Assembly: GCA_964604165.1 (NCBI GenBank)
Contig: CAZRYF010000001.1
Span: forward strand, 103,136-167,135
Source: JAYZDK01 sp964604165
Lineage (GTDB): Bacteria; Myxococcota_A; UBA796; CAJQPC01
Reading direction: 5' to 3'
Length of the DNA stretch: 64,000 nucleotides
Each line of letters starts with the position of its first letter. Positions within the stretch are counted from its first letter, which is position 1. Below, in pieces: positions 18,411 to 26,283 of this stretch. The notes under the pieces are model-generated. The model was not told where the DNA came from and made no database searches. It worked only from the letters and a program-made list of their open reading frames with translations. The position numbers and the translations under genes are program-made.

Positions 18411-18977
18411 CTATTTGCCGACGCGGGACACGTACTCGCGTGTGCGCGTGTCCACTTTCAGTGTGTCGCCTTCCTCCACAAAGAGGGGCACCTGCACCGT
18501 GGCCCCACACTCGAGGGTGGCGGGCTTGCTAGCGCCGGTAGCCGTGTTCCCCTTGACCCCTGGCTCACAGTGCACGATCACGGACTCAATGAAGTTCGGA
18601 AGTTCAATCGAAACCGGTCGCTCCTTGAACAACAGCACATCCGCCTCAATGCCGTCCGTGAGGAACAACTCCAGACCGTCCAGGTTCTCCACGGGAATTG
18701 GAACCTGCTCAAAGGTCTCCATGTTCATGAAGTAGAAGGTGTCGCCATCCGGGTATTGGTACTGCATGGTGACCTGTTCACAGTCCGCAGCCTTGATGGT
18801 TTCGCCAGACCGAAAGGTGCGTTCGAGCACGTTTCCGCTGATCAGGTTCTTGAGCTTGGTGCGTGTAAACGCGTTCCCCTTGCCCGGCTTGACGAACTGA
18901 AAGTAGGTAATGGAGTAGGGATCGCCGTCGATCTCCACCTTCAGTCCGTTACGGAAGTCAGAAGTCTGGTAGTTCAT
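18411..18977 (-). CDS. efp: Elongation factor P
   Basis: 188 residues, the normal length. EF-P binds the ribosome between P and E sites and relieves stalling at polyproline. Three beta-barrel domains are visible: a KOW-like N-terminal domain, then the OB domains. The modification loop reads FVKPGKGNAF, with the target lysine at Lys33 equivalent to Lys34 of E. coli. The C-terminal signature (KVDTRTREYVSRVGK) is typical. epmA follows directly and epmB is divergent, so this EF-P is predicted to carry beta-lysine. Confidence 0.97.
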   Translation of the reverse strand: MNYQTSDFRNGLKVEIDGDPYSITYFQFVKPGKGNAFTRTKLKNLISGNVLERTFRSGETIKAADCEQVTMQYQYPDGDTFYFMNMETFEQVPIPVENLDGLELFLTDGIEADVLLFKERPVSIELPNFIESVIVHCEPGVKGNTATGASKPATLECGATVQVPLFVEEGDTLKVDTRTREYVSRVGK

Positions 18978-19998
18978 GGAAAAATCATCCTCTCCGCGCA
19001 GGTCCCGAGGGTATCACGCGGCATCGCCGGGTGCCTCTGCTGTGGTAGGGCATTCCGAGCTGTTGGCACGCGTGCCACACCTTCAGGCCGCCTTGCTTAA
19101 GCAGGCCCACGGCCTGTTTCCGGTTCGGGTCACACGGACCTTTTTCGACCGCGGTGATTCACTGGATCCAGGTGATCCGGTGCTGGGCCAGGTGCTCCCA
19201 CGGAGCGGAGAAGGGGAGGCGCACCCCGGGGATCGTCCGGATCCCGTGGGAGACGCCGCAAAGAGTCCGGTGCCCTGGGTGGTGTCCAAACATCCGGACC
19301 GGGTGTTGTTGCTACTGACAAAGCGGTGCCACCTGTACTGTCGGTACTGTTTTCGCCGGGACCACAATCCGGCCGACGGTTGGGATCCCACCGAAGAGGA
19401 GCTGGAGGTAGCGCTCCAGTGGTGCATTTCAAGTGGGGCCAATGAAGTGATCCTGTCGGGAGGAGATCCCCTTGCGGTGGGGCCTGATCAACTCCTTGGG
19501 GTGTTGGATCGGTTGCAGGGGGAGGGGCTGCGTGTGCGAATTCACACCCGTGCACCCATCACGGCCCCTGGCCAGATCCCGGAGGCACTCCTCGACGGCC
19601 TCCGCTTCAGGGCCCCTCTCTGGATCGTGGTGCATTGCAACCATGCCCAGGAGCTTGGAAGGGAAGCGGAGGCTTGCTTGCGTCGACTGGTGGACAGCGG
19701 CATTTCGGTGCTCAACCAGTCTGTGCTCCTTGCGGGGATCAATGACTCTGTTCCGGCCCTGGCAGACCTCTCCAATGCGCTGGTAGACCTGGGCGTCAAG
19801 CCTTACTACCTGCACCTCACCGACCCGGTGCCGGGAAACGCGCCGTTTCGGGTGGAGGCAGAATGGGCGGTGGAACTCCACAACCAATTGAAGCAGCGCG
19901 TGTCGGGCATCGCCCTGCCTGCGCTGGTGGTGGACCTTCCCGGCGGGTCGGGCAAGACGGATGTACGCCAGGCCCTGTCCACGGGGGTTCTCGGGTAA
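18976..19998 (+). CDS. epmB: EF-P beta-lysylation protein EpmB (lysine 2,3-aminomutase family)
   Basis: 340 residues from ATG 18976. This radical SAM enzyme converts alpha-lysine to beta-lysine for EF-P modification. The cluster motif is KRCHLYCRYCFRR (Cys-x3-Cys-x2-Cys), followed by EVILSGGDPL and LNQSVLLAGIND, all typical of EpmB/KamA. Its length is near E. coli EpmB (342) rather than catabolic lysine aminomutase (about 416). The ATG overlaps the efp start codon on the other strand, leaving no separate promoter, so a GTG at 19042, just before the first conserved helix (HSELLARVPHL), is a realistic alternative start. Confidence 0.92.
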   Translation: MEKSSSPRRSRGYHAASPGASAVVGHSELLARVPHLQAALLKQAHGLFPVRVTRTFFDRGDSLDPGDPVLGQVLPRSGEGEAHPGDRPDPVGDAAKSPVPWVVSKHPDRVLLLLTKRCHLYCRYCFRRDHNPADGWDPTEEELEVALQWCISSGANEVILSGGDPLAVGPDQLLGVLDRLQGEGLRVRIHTRAPITAPGQIPEALLDGLRFRAPLWIVVHCNHAQELGREAEACLRRLVDSGISVLNQSVLLAGINDSVPALADLSNALVDLGVKPYYLHLTDPVPGNAPFRVEAEWAVELHNQLKQRVSGIALPALVVDLPGGSGKTDVRQALSTGVLG

Positions 19999-20012
19999 CA
20001 TGAGCGCTGCCC

Positions 20013-21635
20013 ATGGGTAAGAGAAGTGCAACACTCCGGCTTGAGGGGCTGGCTGAATTCCTGGCGGCCTGGAAGGACCAGTTGTCTCAGGGAACTGTGT
20101 TCTTGCCGGAGGCCTGTCTAAAGGGGGAGCTGGCGGGGGAATTCAGGCTGGACCTGATTTTGCCTCTCTTGGGTCGGGTGGGACCCATTGAGGCTCAGGT
20201 GATCCAACGGAGTCCCGATGGCACTGCAGCACAGCTTTCGGGATTGCCCGCGGAGGTCGAGGATGCGATCCAGAGCTTGTTGGACTTTTTGGAAGAGTTC
20301 AAGGCGGTGCTGGTGCAGACGGGAGAGCTCCTGGAGCCGGGTACGGTGGAGGCCACAGGGGCAGGGCCCACGATCGTGGTGCAGCAGGTCAGTGGAAAGG
20401 TGCGCCCCGGGGAGGGCTTTACCTTGCCAGATATCGGCGATCGGGCGGCAGATGCCTCGGGCGATCTCAAGGGGCGGGGTCTTCGCGACTACATGGTAGA
20501 GCTGGCTGTGCACCGGCGAACAGGGCTGCTTACGGTGGTGAAGGGGGATGGTGCCCGGAAGTTCGGGTTCTGGCAAAAGGGCGGCCCCGTGGGTTGGCGT
20601 TCGGAGCCGGTGGACAAGGACGAGGTCCTGGGGGTGATCCTGCTCAAGGCCGGGCACATCGACAAGGAGCAGTTGGCCCGGAGCCTGGAGGTCATGGAGA
20701 CCATGACCTGTCGCCAGGGCGAGGCCTTTATCGAGATGGGCGTGTTGACATTCGCGCAGCTAGTGATGGTCTTGCAGAAGCAGACTGAATTCGTGTTGCA
20801 AAGGGTCATGCGGGATCGAGAAGGGGTCTGGGCCTTTCACAGTCTTGAGGACTTGCCCGAGGCCTTCATCACCCCGCCGGTGCGGGTGCCCTCGGTGCTC
20901 TACCAGGCCCTCCGGGAGCACGCCCGGGAGCTGCCTGCTGGATCTTTGCAGACCATCCACAAGAAGAACCTGGACCGGTATGTTCATCTGGATCCCAGAT
21001 CCGCCCCGGTCATCAACGACATCGGGTGGACCAAGGACGAGCGGAAGTTTCTCGAAGTGCTTCAAGAAAACTCTTGGCGCCTCAGGGAGCTGTTTTCCGT
21101 ATCTCCCTTGTCTCGGCAGATGACGTCGTGCGTGATCTGGGCCCTGAACGATCTGGGGTTCATCATGTACGAGGAGACCGAGGACCTGGAAAGGTACCTT
21201 GAACGGGTGGGGACGCGGATTCTTTCCAAGGCCCAACGAAGCAAGACCGCGAACCACTTCGACATCCTGGAGATCCACTGGATCTGCTTGAAGCAGGAAG
21301 TGGAGGGCGCCTATCGCCGTTTGAAGGACGAGTTTCTGCCAAGCCAATACCACGACCTTACACCGGAGATGGAGAAGGCCCTCGGGGTGATCGATGAGCG
21401 TGTGGAGCGTGCCTATTCAGCCGTGGTGGACGACAGAGCCCGGCGGGCCTACCGTCTGGAGGTCGTCGAAGAGGAGACCATCAAGCAGTCCGCGGGTCTT
21501 CTGGCAAAAAAGGGCGAGATGGCGATCATGAAGCACGACCGGAAGGAAGCCGGCCTGTGCTGGGGCAAGGCCCTTGAGTTGGTGCCGCACAGCGCTTCCT
21601 ATCGAGAAGGCTATCAGAGGGCCCTCGCCACCTGA
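20013..21635 (+). CDS. Regulatory-type protein with PilZ-like, DUF4388-like and J-domain-like regions
   Basis: 540 residues. The N-terminal 95 resemble the PilZ-like module often found in Myxococcota proteins. Residues about 150-300 resemble DUF4388/PATAN-type sequence (MVELAVHRRTGLLTVVKGDG, then FGFWQKGGPVGWRSE, GVILLKAGHIDKEQLARSLE). A winged-helix-like middle follows, and residues about 415-490 look like a J domain (HFDILEIHWICLKQEVEGAYRRLKDE, then ARRAYRLEV), but the HPD tripeptide is missing. The tail has a TPR-like helix pair. Such proteins are linked to signalling or motility regulation in myxobacteria; the exact role is unknown. It starts 14 bases after epmB. Confidence 0.75.
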   Translation: MGKRSATLRLEGLAEFLAAWKDQLSQGTVFLPEACLKGELAGEFRLDLILPLLGRVGPIEAQVIQRSPDGTAAQLSGLPAEVEDAIQSLLDFLEEFKAVLVQTGELLEPGTVEATGAGPTIVVQQVSGKVRPGEGFTLPDIGDRAADASGDLKGRGLRDYMVELAVHRRTGLLTVVKGDGARKFGFWQKGGPVGWRSEPVDKDEVLGVILLKAGHIDKEQLARSLEVMETMTCRQGEAFIEMGVLTFAQLVMVLQKQTEFVLQRVMRDREGVWAFHSLEDLPEAFITPPVRVPSVLYQALREHARELPAGSLQTIHKKNLDRYVHLDPRSAPVINDIGWTKDERKFLEVLQENSWRLRELFSVSPLSRQMTSCVIWALNDLGFIMYEETEDLERYLERVGTRILSKAQRSKTANHFDILEIHWICLKQEVEGAYRRLKDEFLPSQYHDLTPEMEKALGVIDERVERAYSAVVDDRARRAYRLEVVEEETIKQSAGLLAKKGEMAIMKHDRKEAGLCWGKALELVPHSASYREGYQRALAT

Positions 21636-21692
21636 TTCTCTCGCGCCCTCCCTTTCTCGCTGGGTTGCTGCGTTGCTTCTTTCTTGCCGGGC

Positions 21693-22352
21693 CTACCTAT
21701 GCACCGCTTGAATCGTGGCTTCTGCACTGCAGGGGAAGCTTACGCCCAGGAGTGTCTCGGCCACGCCGCAGTCGCCGCTACAAGAGAGGGAAGTCGTGAG
21801 GTTTCCACCAAAGGAGGTGGCCGAGTCCCAGGTGGTGTCCAAAGCGATGGTCTGGGTCACCGTGACCGAAAGGCCCCACTCTGAATAGACCTCCTGGACA
21901 TCGCCGTAGCAATCCATGCCCGGGTCAGGAAGGTTGCACGTCAAGGTGGCAGGCTCCCCAATGTCAATGGCGATCTGTAGGTTGTCCGCACCCACGGTCA
22001 CTTCAATTTCCTTGGGGCCTCCGGAGATTTCTTCCTGTATGTCGCATGAGTCCGACAAGAGGGTGAGAAAGCTCATGTCATAGGGCCCGGCCACGGCGAC
22101 GAAACCGGATCCGGTGTCTGCGTCCGCGTCTGCGTCNNNNNNNNNNNNNNNNNNNNNNNNNNNNNNNNNNNNNNNNNNNNNNNNNNNNNNNNNNNNNNNN
22201 NNNNNNNNNNNNNNNNNNNNNNNNNNNNNNNNNNNNGCGTCCGCGTCTGCGTCGGCCTCAGACCAACCTGTGTCGACTGGATTGGGCGTGGAGTCCTTGG
22301 GGTCCAAGGAACAGGAAACAAGAAGTGTCAACGGCAGGATCATTCTAAGCAT
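21693..22352 (-). CDS. Lipoprotein with Asp-Ala spacer, interrupted by assembly gap
   Basis: About 219 residues including 33-34 unknown ones. The ATG at 22352 gives a lipoprotein signal (LRMILPLTLLVSC). The mature part begins with a short Asp/Pro linker and an Asp-Ala repeat that runs into a 100-N gap and out again, then a Cys-containing domain of about 130 residues (LLSDSCDIQ, LTCNLPDPGMDCYG, SLSCSGDCG). The real repeat length is unknown, but the frame is compatible on both sides. It lies 31 bases downstream of actF in the same direction and could be co-transcribed with it. Confidence 0.75.
   Translation of the reverse strand: MLRMILPLTLLVSCSLDPKDSTPNPVDTGWSEADADADXXXXXXXXXXXXXXXXXXXXXXXXXXXXXXXXXXDADADADTGSGFVAVAGPYDMSFLTLLSDSCDIQEEISGGPKEIEVTVGADNLQIAIDIGEPATLTCNLPDPGMDCYGDVQEVYSEWGLSVTVTQTIALDTTWDSATSFGGNLTTSLSCSGDCGVAETLLGVSFPCSAEATIQAVHR
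22137..22236. other. Assembly gap (100 N)
   Basis: Exactly 100 unknown bases, a conventional scaffold spacer. Both edges are Asp-Ala coding repeat, so the assembler probably could not bridge the repeat; the real distance is not known. Confidence 0.99.
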
Positions 22353-22383
22353 GTTCTCTTTGGCCCCGACGCGCGGCTCGGTC

Positions 22384-23688
22384 CTAGTGCGAGTGCGCGG
22401 CATCCAGGGAGTGCACGTGCACGTCCTCGGGATTGGGCTGCATCAAGGGATCCGTGACTGGAATGGGCGGTACCTGGGACAGGAAGGTAGTGACGACCAC
22501 CAGAAACGCCCCAAGGAAGCCAAGGGTGATGCCGACCTCCATCAAGCCCAGGGGCAAGGTCGCCTCCATCCAGATGCTGGGAACAGCCAAAAGGTAGCGC
22601 TCGAGCCAGATTCCAATGGCGATCATCACCAGGATGATGGAGAGACCGACGGGCATCTTCTTGATGCCCCGTGACATCAGGGTCACAAAGGGAATGAAGA
22701 AACAGAGTGCGCCGACCGTGACGGACAGGGACTGCCAGGGTTCCTGGTACAGACGCACGATCAGAAAGCCGATCTCCTCGGTCAGGTTGCCGTACCAGAT
22801 GGGCAGAAGCTGGGCAAAGTTCATGTAGGCCCACAGGCAGGAGAACCCAAAGATCATCTTCCCAAAGTCGTGGTACACGTCGATGGTGACGGCCTTGTCG
22901 ATGCCGAGCCAGTGGCGGTTGGCGACGGTGAACAGGGTGGTGCCCACCATGCCCAACCAGAAGCTGGAACAGAAGAACCAGGCCCCAAACATGTTGGAGT
23001 ACCAGTGAGGTGCCAGGCTCATGACCAGGTCAAAGACCAGCACCGACATGCCGTAGGCATAGGCCATCGCAAGAAAGACACTGATGACCTTTTGCTTCTT
23101 TTGCCCGGCTTCAACCTCCGCTGCCTCACCCTGCCATCCAGCCGTGATGCGCCCCCACCAGGCCGGATGTTGGCCGCCCAGCTTCAAAGCGGCAACCCCC
23201 AGGTCGGGCCGGAGACTGTTGCGCAGGACCAACAGGCCCAGGAGCATGATCACACCGGAAAAGAACAAGACCCGGAAGGTGAAGAAGGTAGAGGTCAGCC
23301 AGATAGCTTTGTGTGCGTGGAGAGAACCCGGGTGGGTGTGCCACTCATAGAGGTCGAGCCCCCCCGTCAGGAGGAAGATGGCCAACAACACCCAGATCAC
23401 GGGGAGAAAGAGGACAAAGGACTCCGCAATTCGCTTGACCGGGCGTCCCCAGCGGCCCATGGCCAGCACAAGGGCGCCGGAAATCATCACGCCTCCGGCA
23501 GAAAGCCCGAGAAAATAGACGAGGTTGACCAACACGGCGGACCGGGCGCGAACGGGATCGCCGGACAGGCCGAGACCGAGGGAGACGATCCCTACGACCA
23601 CCAAAAGCTTCGCTGCGAGGGCGAGCTTCGCAGGCACCGGTCGGGGAGCGTAGTGGGGCGCGGGATCAAAGGGGGCTTGTGCGCTCAT
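22384..23688 (-). CDS. actF: Alternative Complex III subunit ActF (NrfD-like membrane subunit)
   Basis: 434 residues with about ten membrane spans. ActF, with ActC, forms the integral membrane core of Alternative Complex III, a quinol oxidoreductase that replaces cytochrome bc1. Family features are visible: VYFLGLSAGGVMISGALVLA, then AYGMSVLVFDLVMSLAPHWYSNMFGAWFF and a HDFGKMIFGFSCLWAYMNFAQ stretch. The C-terminus is His-rich (VHVHSLDAAHSH). It starts four bases after actE. No cytochrome oxidase genes follow, unlike many act operons. Confidence 0.93.
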   Translation of the reverse strand: MSAQAPFDPAPHYAPRPVPAKLALAAKLLVVVGIVSLGLGLSGDPVRARSAVLVNLVYFLGLSAGGVMISGALVLAMGRWGRPVKRIAESFVLFLPVIWVLLAIFLLTGGLDLYEWHTHPGSLHAHKAIWLTSTFFTFRVLFFSGVIMLLGLLVLRNSLRPDLGVAALKLGGQHPAWWGRITAGWQGEAAEVEAGQKKQKVISVFLAMAYAYGMSVLVFDLVMSLAPHWYSNMFGAWFFCSSFWLGMVGTTLFTVANRHWLGIDKAVTIDVYHDFGKMIFGFSCLWAYMNFAQLLPIWYGNLTEEIGFLIVRLYQEPWQSLSVTVGALCFFIPFVTLMSRGIKKMPVGLSIILVMIAIGIWLERYLLAVPSIWMEATLPLGLMEVGITLGFLGAFLVVVTTFLSQVPPIPVTDPLMQPNPEDVHVHSLDAAHSH

Positions 23689-23692
23689 GGTC

Positions 23693-24292
23693 CTACTCCT
23701 GTGCCCCGACTGCAGCAGCCGGGTCCACGTAGGTGCTGTCGGGCATGGTGCGCAGGTAGCTCACAAGTGCCCAAAGTTCTTTGTCTGTCATGGCCCAGCC
23801 GTAGGCGGGCATGATCGCCCCACCATTGCGGATGGTCAGGTAGAGGTGGCCGTCCGGGTAGACCTTGTTCATGCCCCCCGCAAGCGCTGGCCCGGGGGCC
23901 ATAAACCGCTTCTTGCCATCGCTCATGTCCGTGACGGGTCCACCGCCCTGGCCCTCCGCCCCGTGGCAAGGGGTGCAGTACACGCCGTACGCCCACTTGC
24001 CCGTGGCGAGGCTGGCCTCGTCGTTCGGGTAGGGGTTGGCCAGTGCGCGTCCCTCGGCGCTGTACCGGTTGTAGTTCGGCACATGGAGATTTCGGGACAC
24101 AACGCCTTCGGGCAAGGGCGCCATGGGCGCCTCGTAGGGCTTGATGGACTGGGCATCGAACATGTCCGTCAGGTACCACTGCCGATCTGTGCCCAGGGTG
24201 TAGTTGGTGAATGCCAGGTACACCGCCGCCACGAGGCCAAAAAAGCCCCCGGCATAGATGGCAGTGCGAACAATGGGAGGTTTTCCGGACAT
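23693..24292 (-). CDS. actE: Alternative Complex III subunit ActE (monohaem cytochrome c)
   Basis: 199 residues: one N-terminal membrane anchor (about 9-28) and a periplasmic cytochrome c domain with a single haem-binding motif, CTPCH, in YGVYCTPCHGAEGQGGG. A methionine in the PAYGWAMTD segment is a possible axial ligand. ActE is the haem subunit thought to hand electrons on from the pentahaem ActA. It sits three bases after actD. Confidence 0.93.
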   Translation of the reverse strand: MSGKPPIVRTAIYAGGFFGLVAAVYLAFTNYTLGTDRQWYLTDMFDAQSIKPYEAPMAPLPEGVVSRNLHVPNYNRYSAEGRALANPYPNDEASLATGKWAYGVYCTPCHGAEGQGGGPVTDMSDGKKRFMAPGPALAGGMNKVYPDGHLYLTIRNGGAIMPAYGWAMTDKELWALVSYLRTMPDSTYVDPAAAVGAQE

Positions 24293-24295
24293 GGC

Positions 24296-24955
24296 CTATT
24301 TCTCCAGGTCTGGGAAGGTGTTTGAGGTCCCCAGGTCTGGAAACGTGGTGCTAGCATCTGAAGATGTCAGGTCCTTTTCCGTGGGGGCCTCCTCGGCCTC
24401 GGGCCACGATTGGGATGCGGGGGTTTGGGCTGCTGCAGGTGCGCCGCCCGGTGCACCGGACACCTCGATAGCACCAGCGCCACGCAGAATCTCCGCGGCC
24501 TGGGAGGCATCGTTGGGGCTCCGCACCACAATTCCAAAGTGGTCGTCTGAAAACCGAGCGTCACACAGCTCTTCGTCCGCATCCGAGAAAGGAATGCGGC
24601 AGTGATAGAACATGCCCGCCAAGGTCACAAGCCCCCCCAGGAGCACCATGCACTCAAAGGTGAGAATGACGTAGGGCAACACGCCGACAATGGGTCGGCC
24701 TCCTACCACGGTCATCGGCCAGTCCACACCGGTCAGAGAAGCGATGGTGAATCCCAGGGTGGCTCCGGAAGCGCCTCCCACCAGGGTCCACCAGCGCACG
24801 GGGCTCGGCCGACCGCCGTACAGGGCCTCCTCAATCTCATGCCGCGGAAGTGGAGTGGCAACCCCCAGGTCCTTGAATCCGGCCTTCTGCAGCCGGTCAA
24901 TGCTGGTCATCAGGCAATCCAGGTGGGCGAATACGCCCTTTACGTTGGCGCTCAT
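24296..24955 (-). CDS. actD: Alternative Complex III subunit ActD (DUF3341)
   Basis: 219 residues. ActD is a small membrane subunit of Alternative Complex III. The DUF3341 pattern is clear: an N-terminal soluble part (GVFAHLDCLMTSIDRLQKAG), then two membrane spans (WWTLVGGASGATLGFTIAS; YVILTFECMVLLGGLVTLAGMF), then a soluble stretch with FSDDHFGIVV. The C-terminal 70 residues are Ala/Glu/Pro-rich and probably disordered, with two near-identical FPDLG/FPDLE endings. Its start overlaps the actC stop by four bases. Confidence 0.92.
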   Translation of the reverse strand: MSANVKGVFAHLDCLMTSIDRLQKAGFKDLGVATPLPRHEIEEALYGGRPSPVRWWTLVGGASGATLGFTIASLTGVDWPMTVVGGRPIVGVLPYVILTFECMVLLGGLVTLAGMFYHCRIPFSDADEELCDARFSDDHFGIVVRSPNDASQAAEILRGAGAIEVSGAPGGAPAAAQTPASQSWPEAEEAPTEKDLTSSDASTTFPDLGTSNTFPDLEK

Positions 24956-26283
24956 GCGGCCTCCTCATCCGCCTTGAGCGGGGGTCTCACGCCTTCCTTG
25001 ATCTCGGAAATAGCCAGCTGTGGCATCACCTTGGAGAACAAAAGGAACCACATCATGAACCAGCCAAAGCTGCCCACGAGAATGCCCATCTCAATGCGAC
25101 TGGGCAGGTAGTAGGTCCATGCTCCAGGGTCGAACATGTGGGCCAGGGAAGTGGCGATGATGTTGAACCGCTCAAACCACATGCCCACATTGATGAAGAG
25201 GGAGATGATGAACAGCCACTTCAAGCTGGTGCGGAACTTCCGGTTCCACCAGACCAGGGGAATGATGCAGTTGCAGGTCACCATGGTCCAGAAGGCCCAG
25301 GCGTACTCGCCGGTGGGCCGCCAGTAAAACGTGCCCCACTCGTACGGATTGTCGGAATACCAGGCGATCAAGTACTCCATGCTGTAGGCGTAGGTGAGGA
25401 TGGCGCCGGTCAACAGGCACAGGCGGGCGAGGGCCTCGAAGTGCCACATGGTGAGGTACTCCTCCCACTTGAACAAGGCCCGCATGGGAATGAGCAGGGT
25501 CAGTACCATGGCGCAGCCGCTGAAGATGGCACCGGCCACGAAGTAGGGGGGGAAGATGGTGGAGTGCCACCCGGGGGTGTCTGCCATGGCGAAGTCCCAG
25601 GAGACGACGCTGTGGACCGAAACCACCAGGGGGGTGGCCAGGGCAGCAAAGAAGCCGTAGGCCGCCATGTAGTGGCGCCACTGCACATCGGTTCCACGCC
25701 ACCCCAGGGCCAGGGCTGCGTAGATCTTCTTGAGCAGGCCCGTGGTCTTGTCCCGAAGGGAGGCGATGTCAGGAATGAGCCCGATGAAAAAGAACACCGC
25801 CGAGATGGTGAGGTAGGTGGAGATCGCAAAGACATCCCACACCAAGGGGCTCTTGAAGTTGGGCCACAGCTCTCGCTGGTTGGGGTAGGGCATCAGCCAA
25901 TAGGCGTACCAGCATCGGCCCGCGTGGAGAATCGGAAACAGTCCGGCGGTCATGACGGCAAAAATGGTCATGGCCTCAGAGGCCCGGTAGACCCCGGTGC
26001 GCCATCGGGCCCGGAACAAGAAGAGGATCGCCGAAATCAGCGTGCCCGCGTGTCCAATTCCGATCCAGAAGACGAACGTTGTGATGTACAGCCCCCACAT
26101 GACTGGAGGGTTGAAACCACCGACTCCCATGCCCTGTTCCAGTTGGACTGCCCAGCAATAGCCCCCGAGGCCCACGAGGACGACGGACACAAAGAGGGCA
26201 CCTGCCCACAAGACGCTGGGCTTGAACAGCGGCCGGATGATGTCGCGGGTGATTTTGCCGTAGGTCATCTGGGTCTCACTCAT
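24952..26283 (-). CDS. actC: Alternative Complex III subunit ActC (NrfD-like)
   Basis: 443 residues with about ten membrane spans, belonging to the NrfD/PsrC family that forms the quinol-binding membrane part of Alternative Complex III. Typical segments are TTFVFWIGIGHAGTLISAIL, HAGRCWYAYWLMPYPNQRELWPNF and HSVVSWDFAMADTPGWHSTI. The ATG overlaps the actB stop (ATGA), so synthesis is coupled to the large peripheral subunit. Confidence 0.94.
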   Translation of the reverse strand: MSETQMTYGKITRDIIRPLFKPSVLWAGALFVSVVLVGLGGYCWAVQLEQGMGVGGFNPPVMWGLYITTFVFWIGIGHAGTLISAILFLFRARWRTGVYRASEAMTIFAVMTAGLFPILHAGRCWYAYWLMPYPNQRELWPNFKSPLVWDVFAISTYLTISAVFFFIGLIPDIASLRDKTTGLLKKIYAALALGWRGTDVQWRHYMAAYGFFAALATPLVVSVHSVVSWDFAMADTPGWHSTIFPPYFVAGAIFSGCAMVLTLLIPMRALFKWEEYLTMWHFEALARLCLLTGAILTYAYSMEYLIAWYSDNPYEWGTFYWRPTGEYAWAFWTMVTCNCIIPLVWWNRKFRTSLKWLFIISLFINVGMWFERFNIIATSLAHMFDPGAWTYYLPSRIEMGILVGSFGWFMMWFLLFSKVMPQLAISEIKEGVRPPLKADEEAA

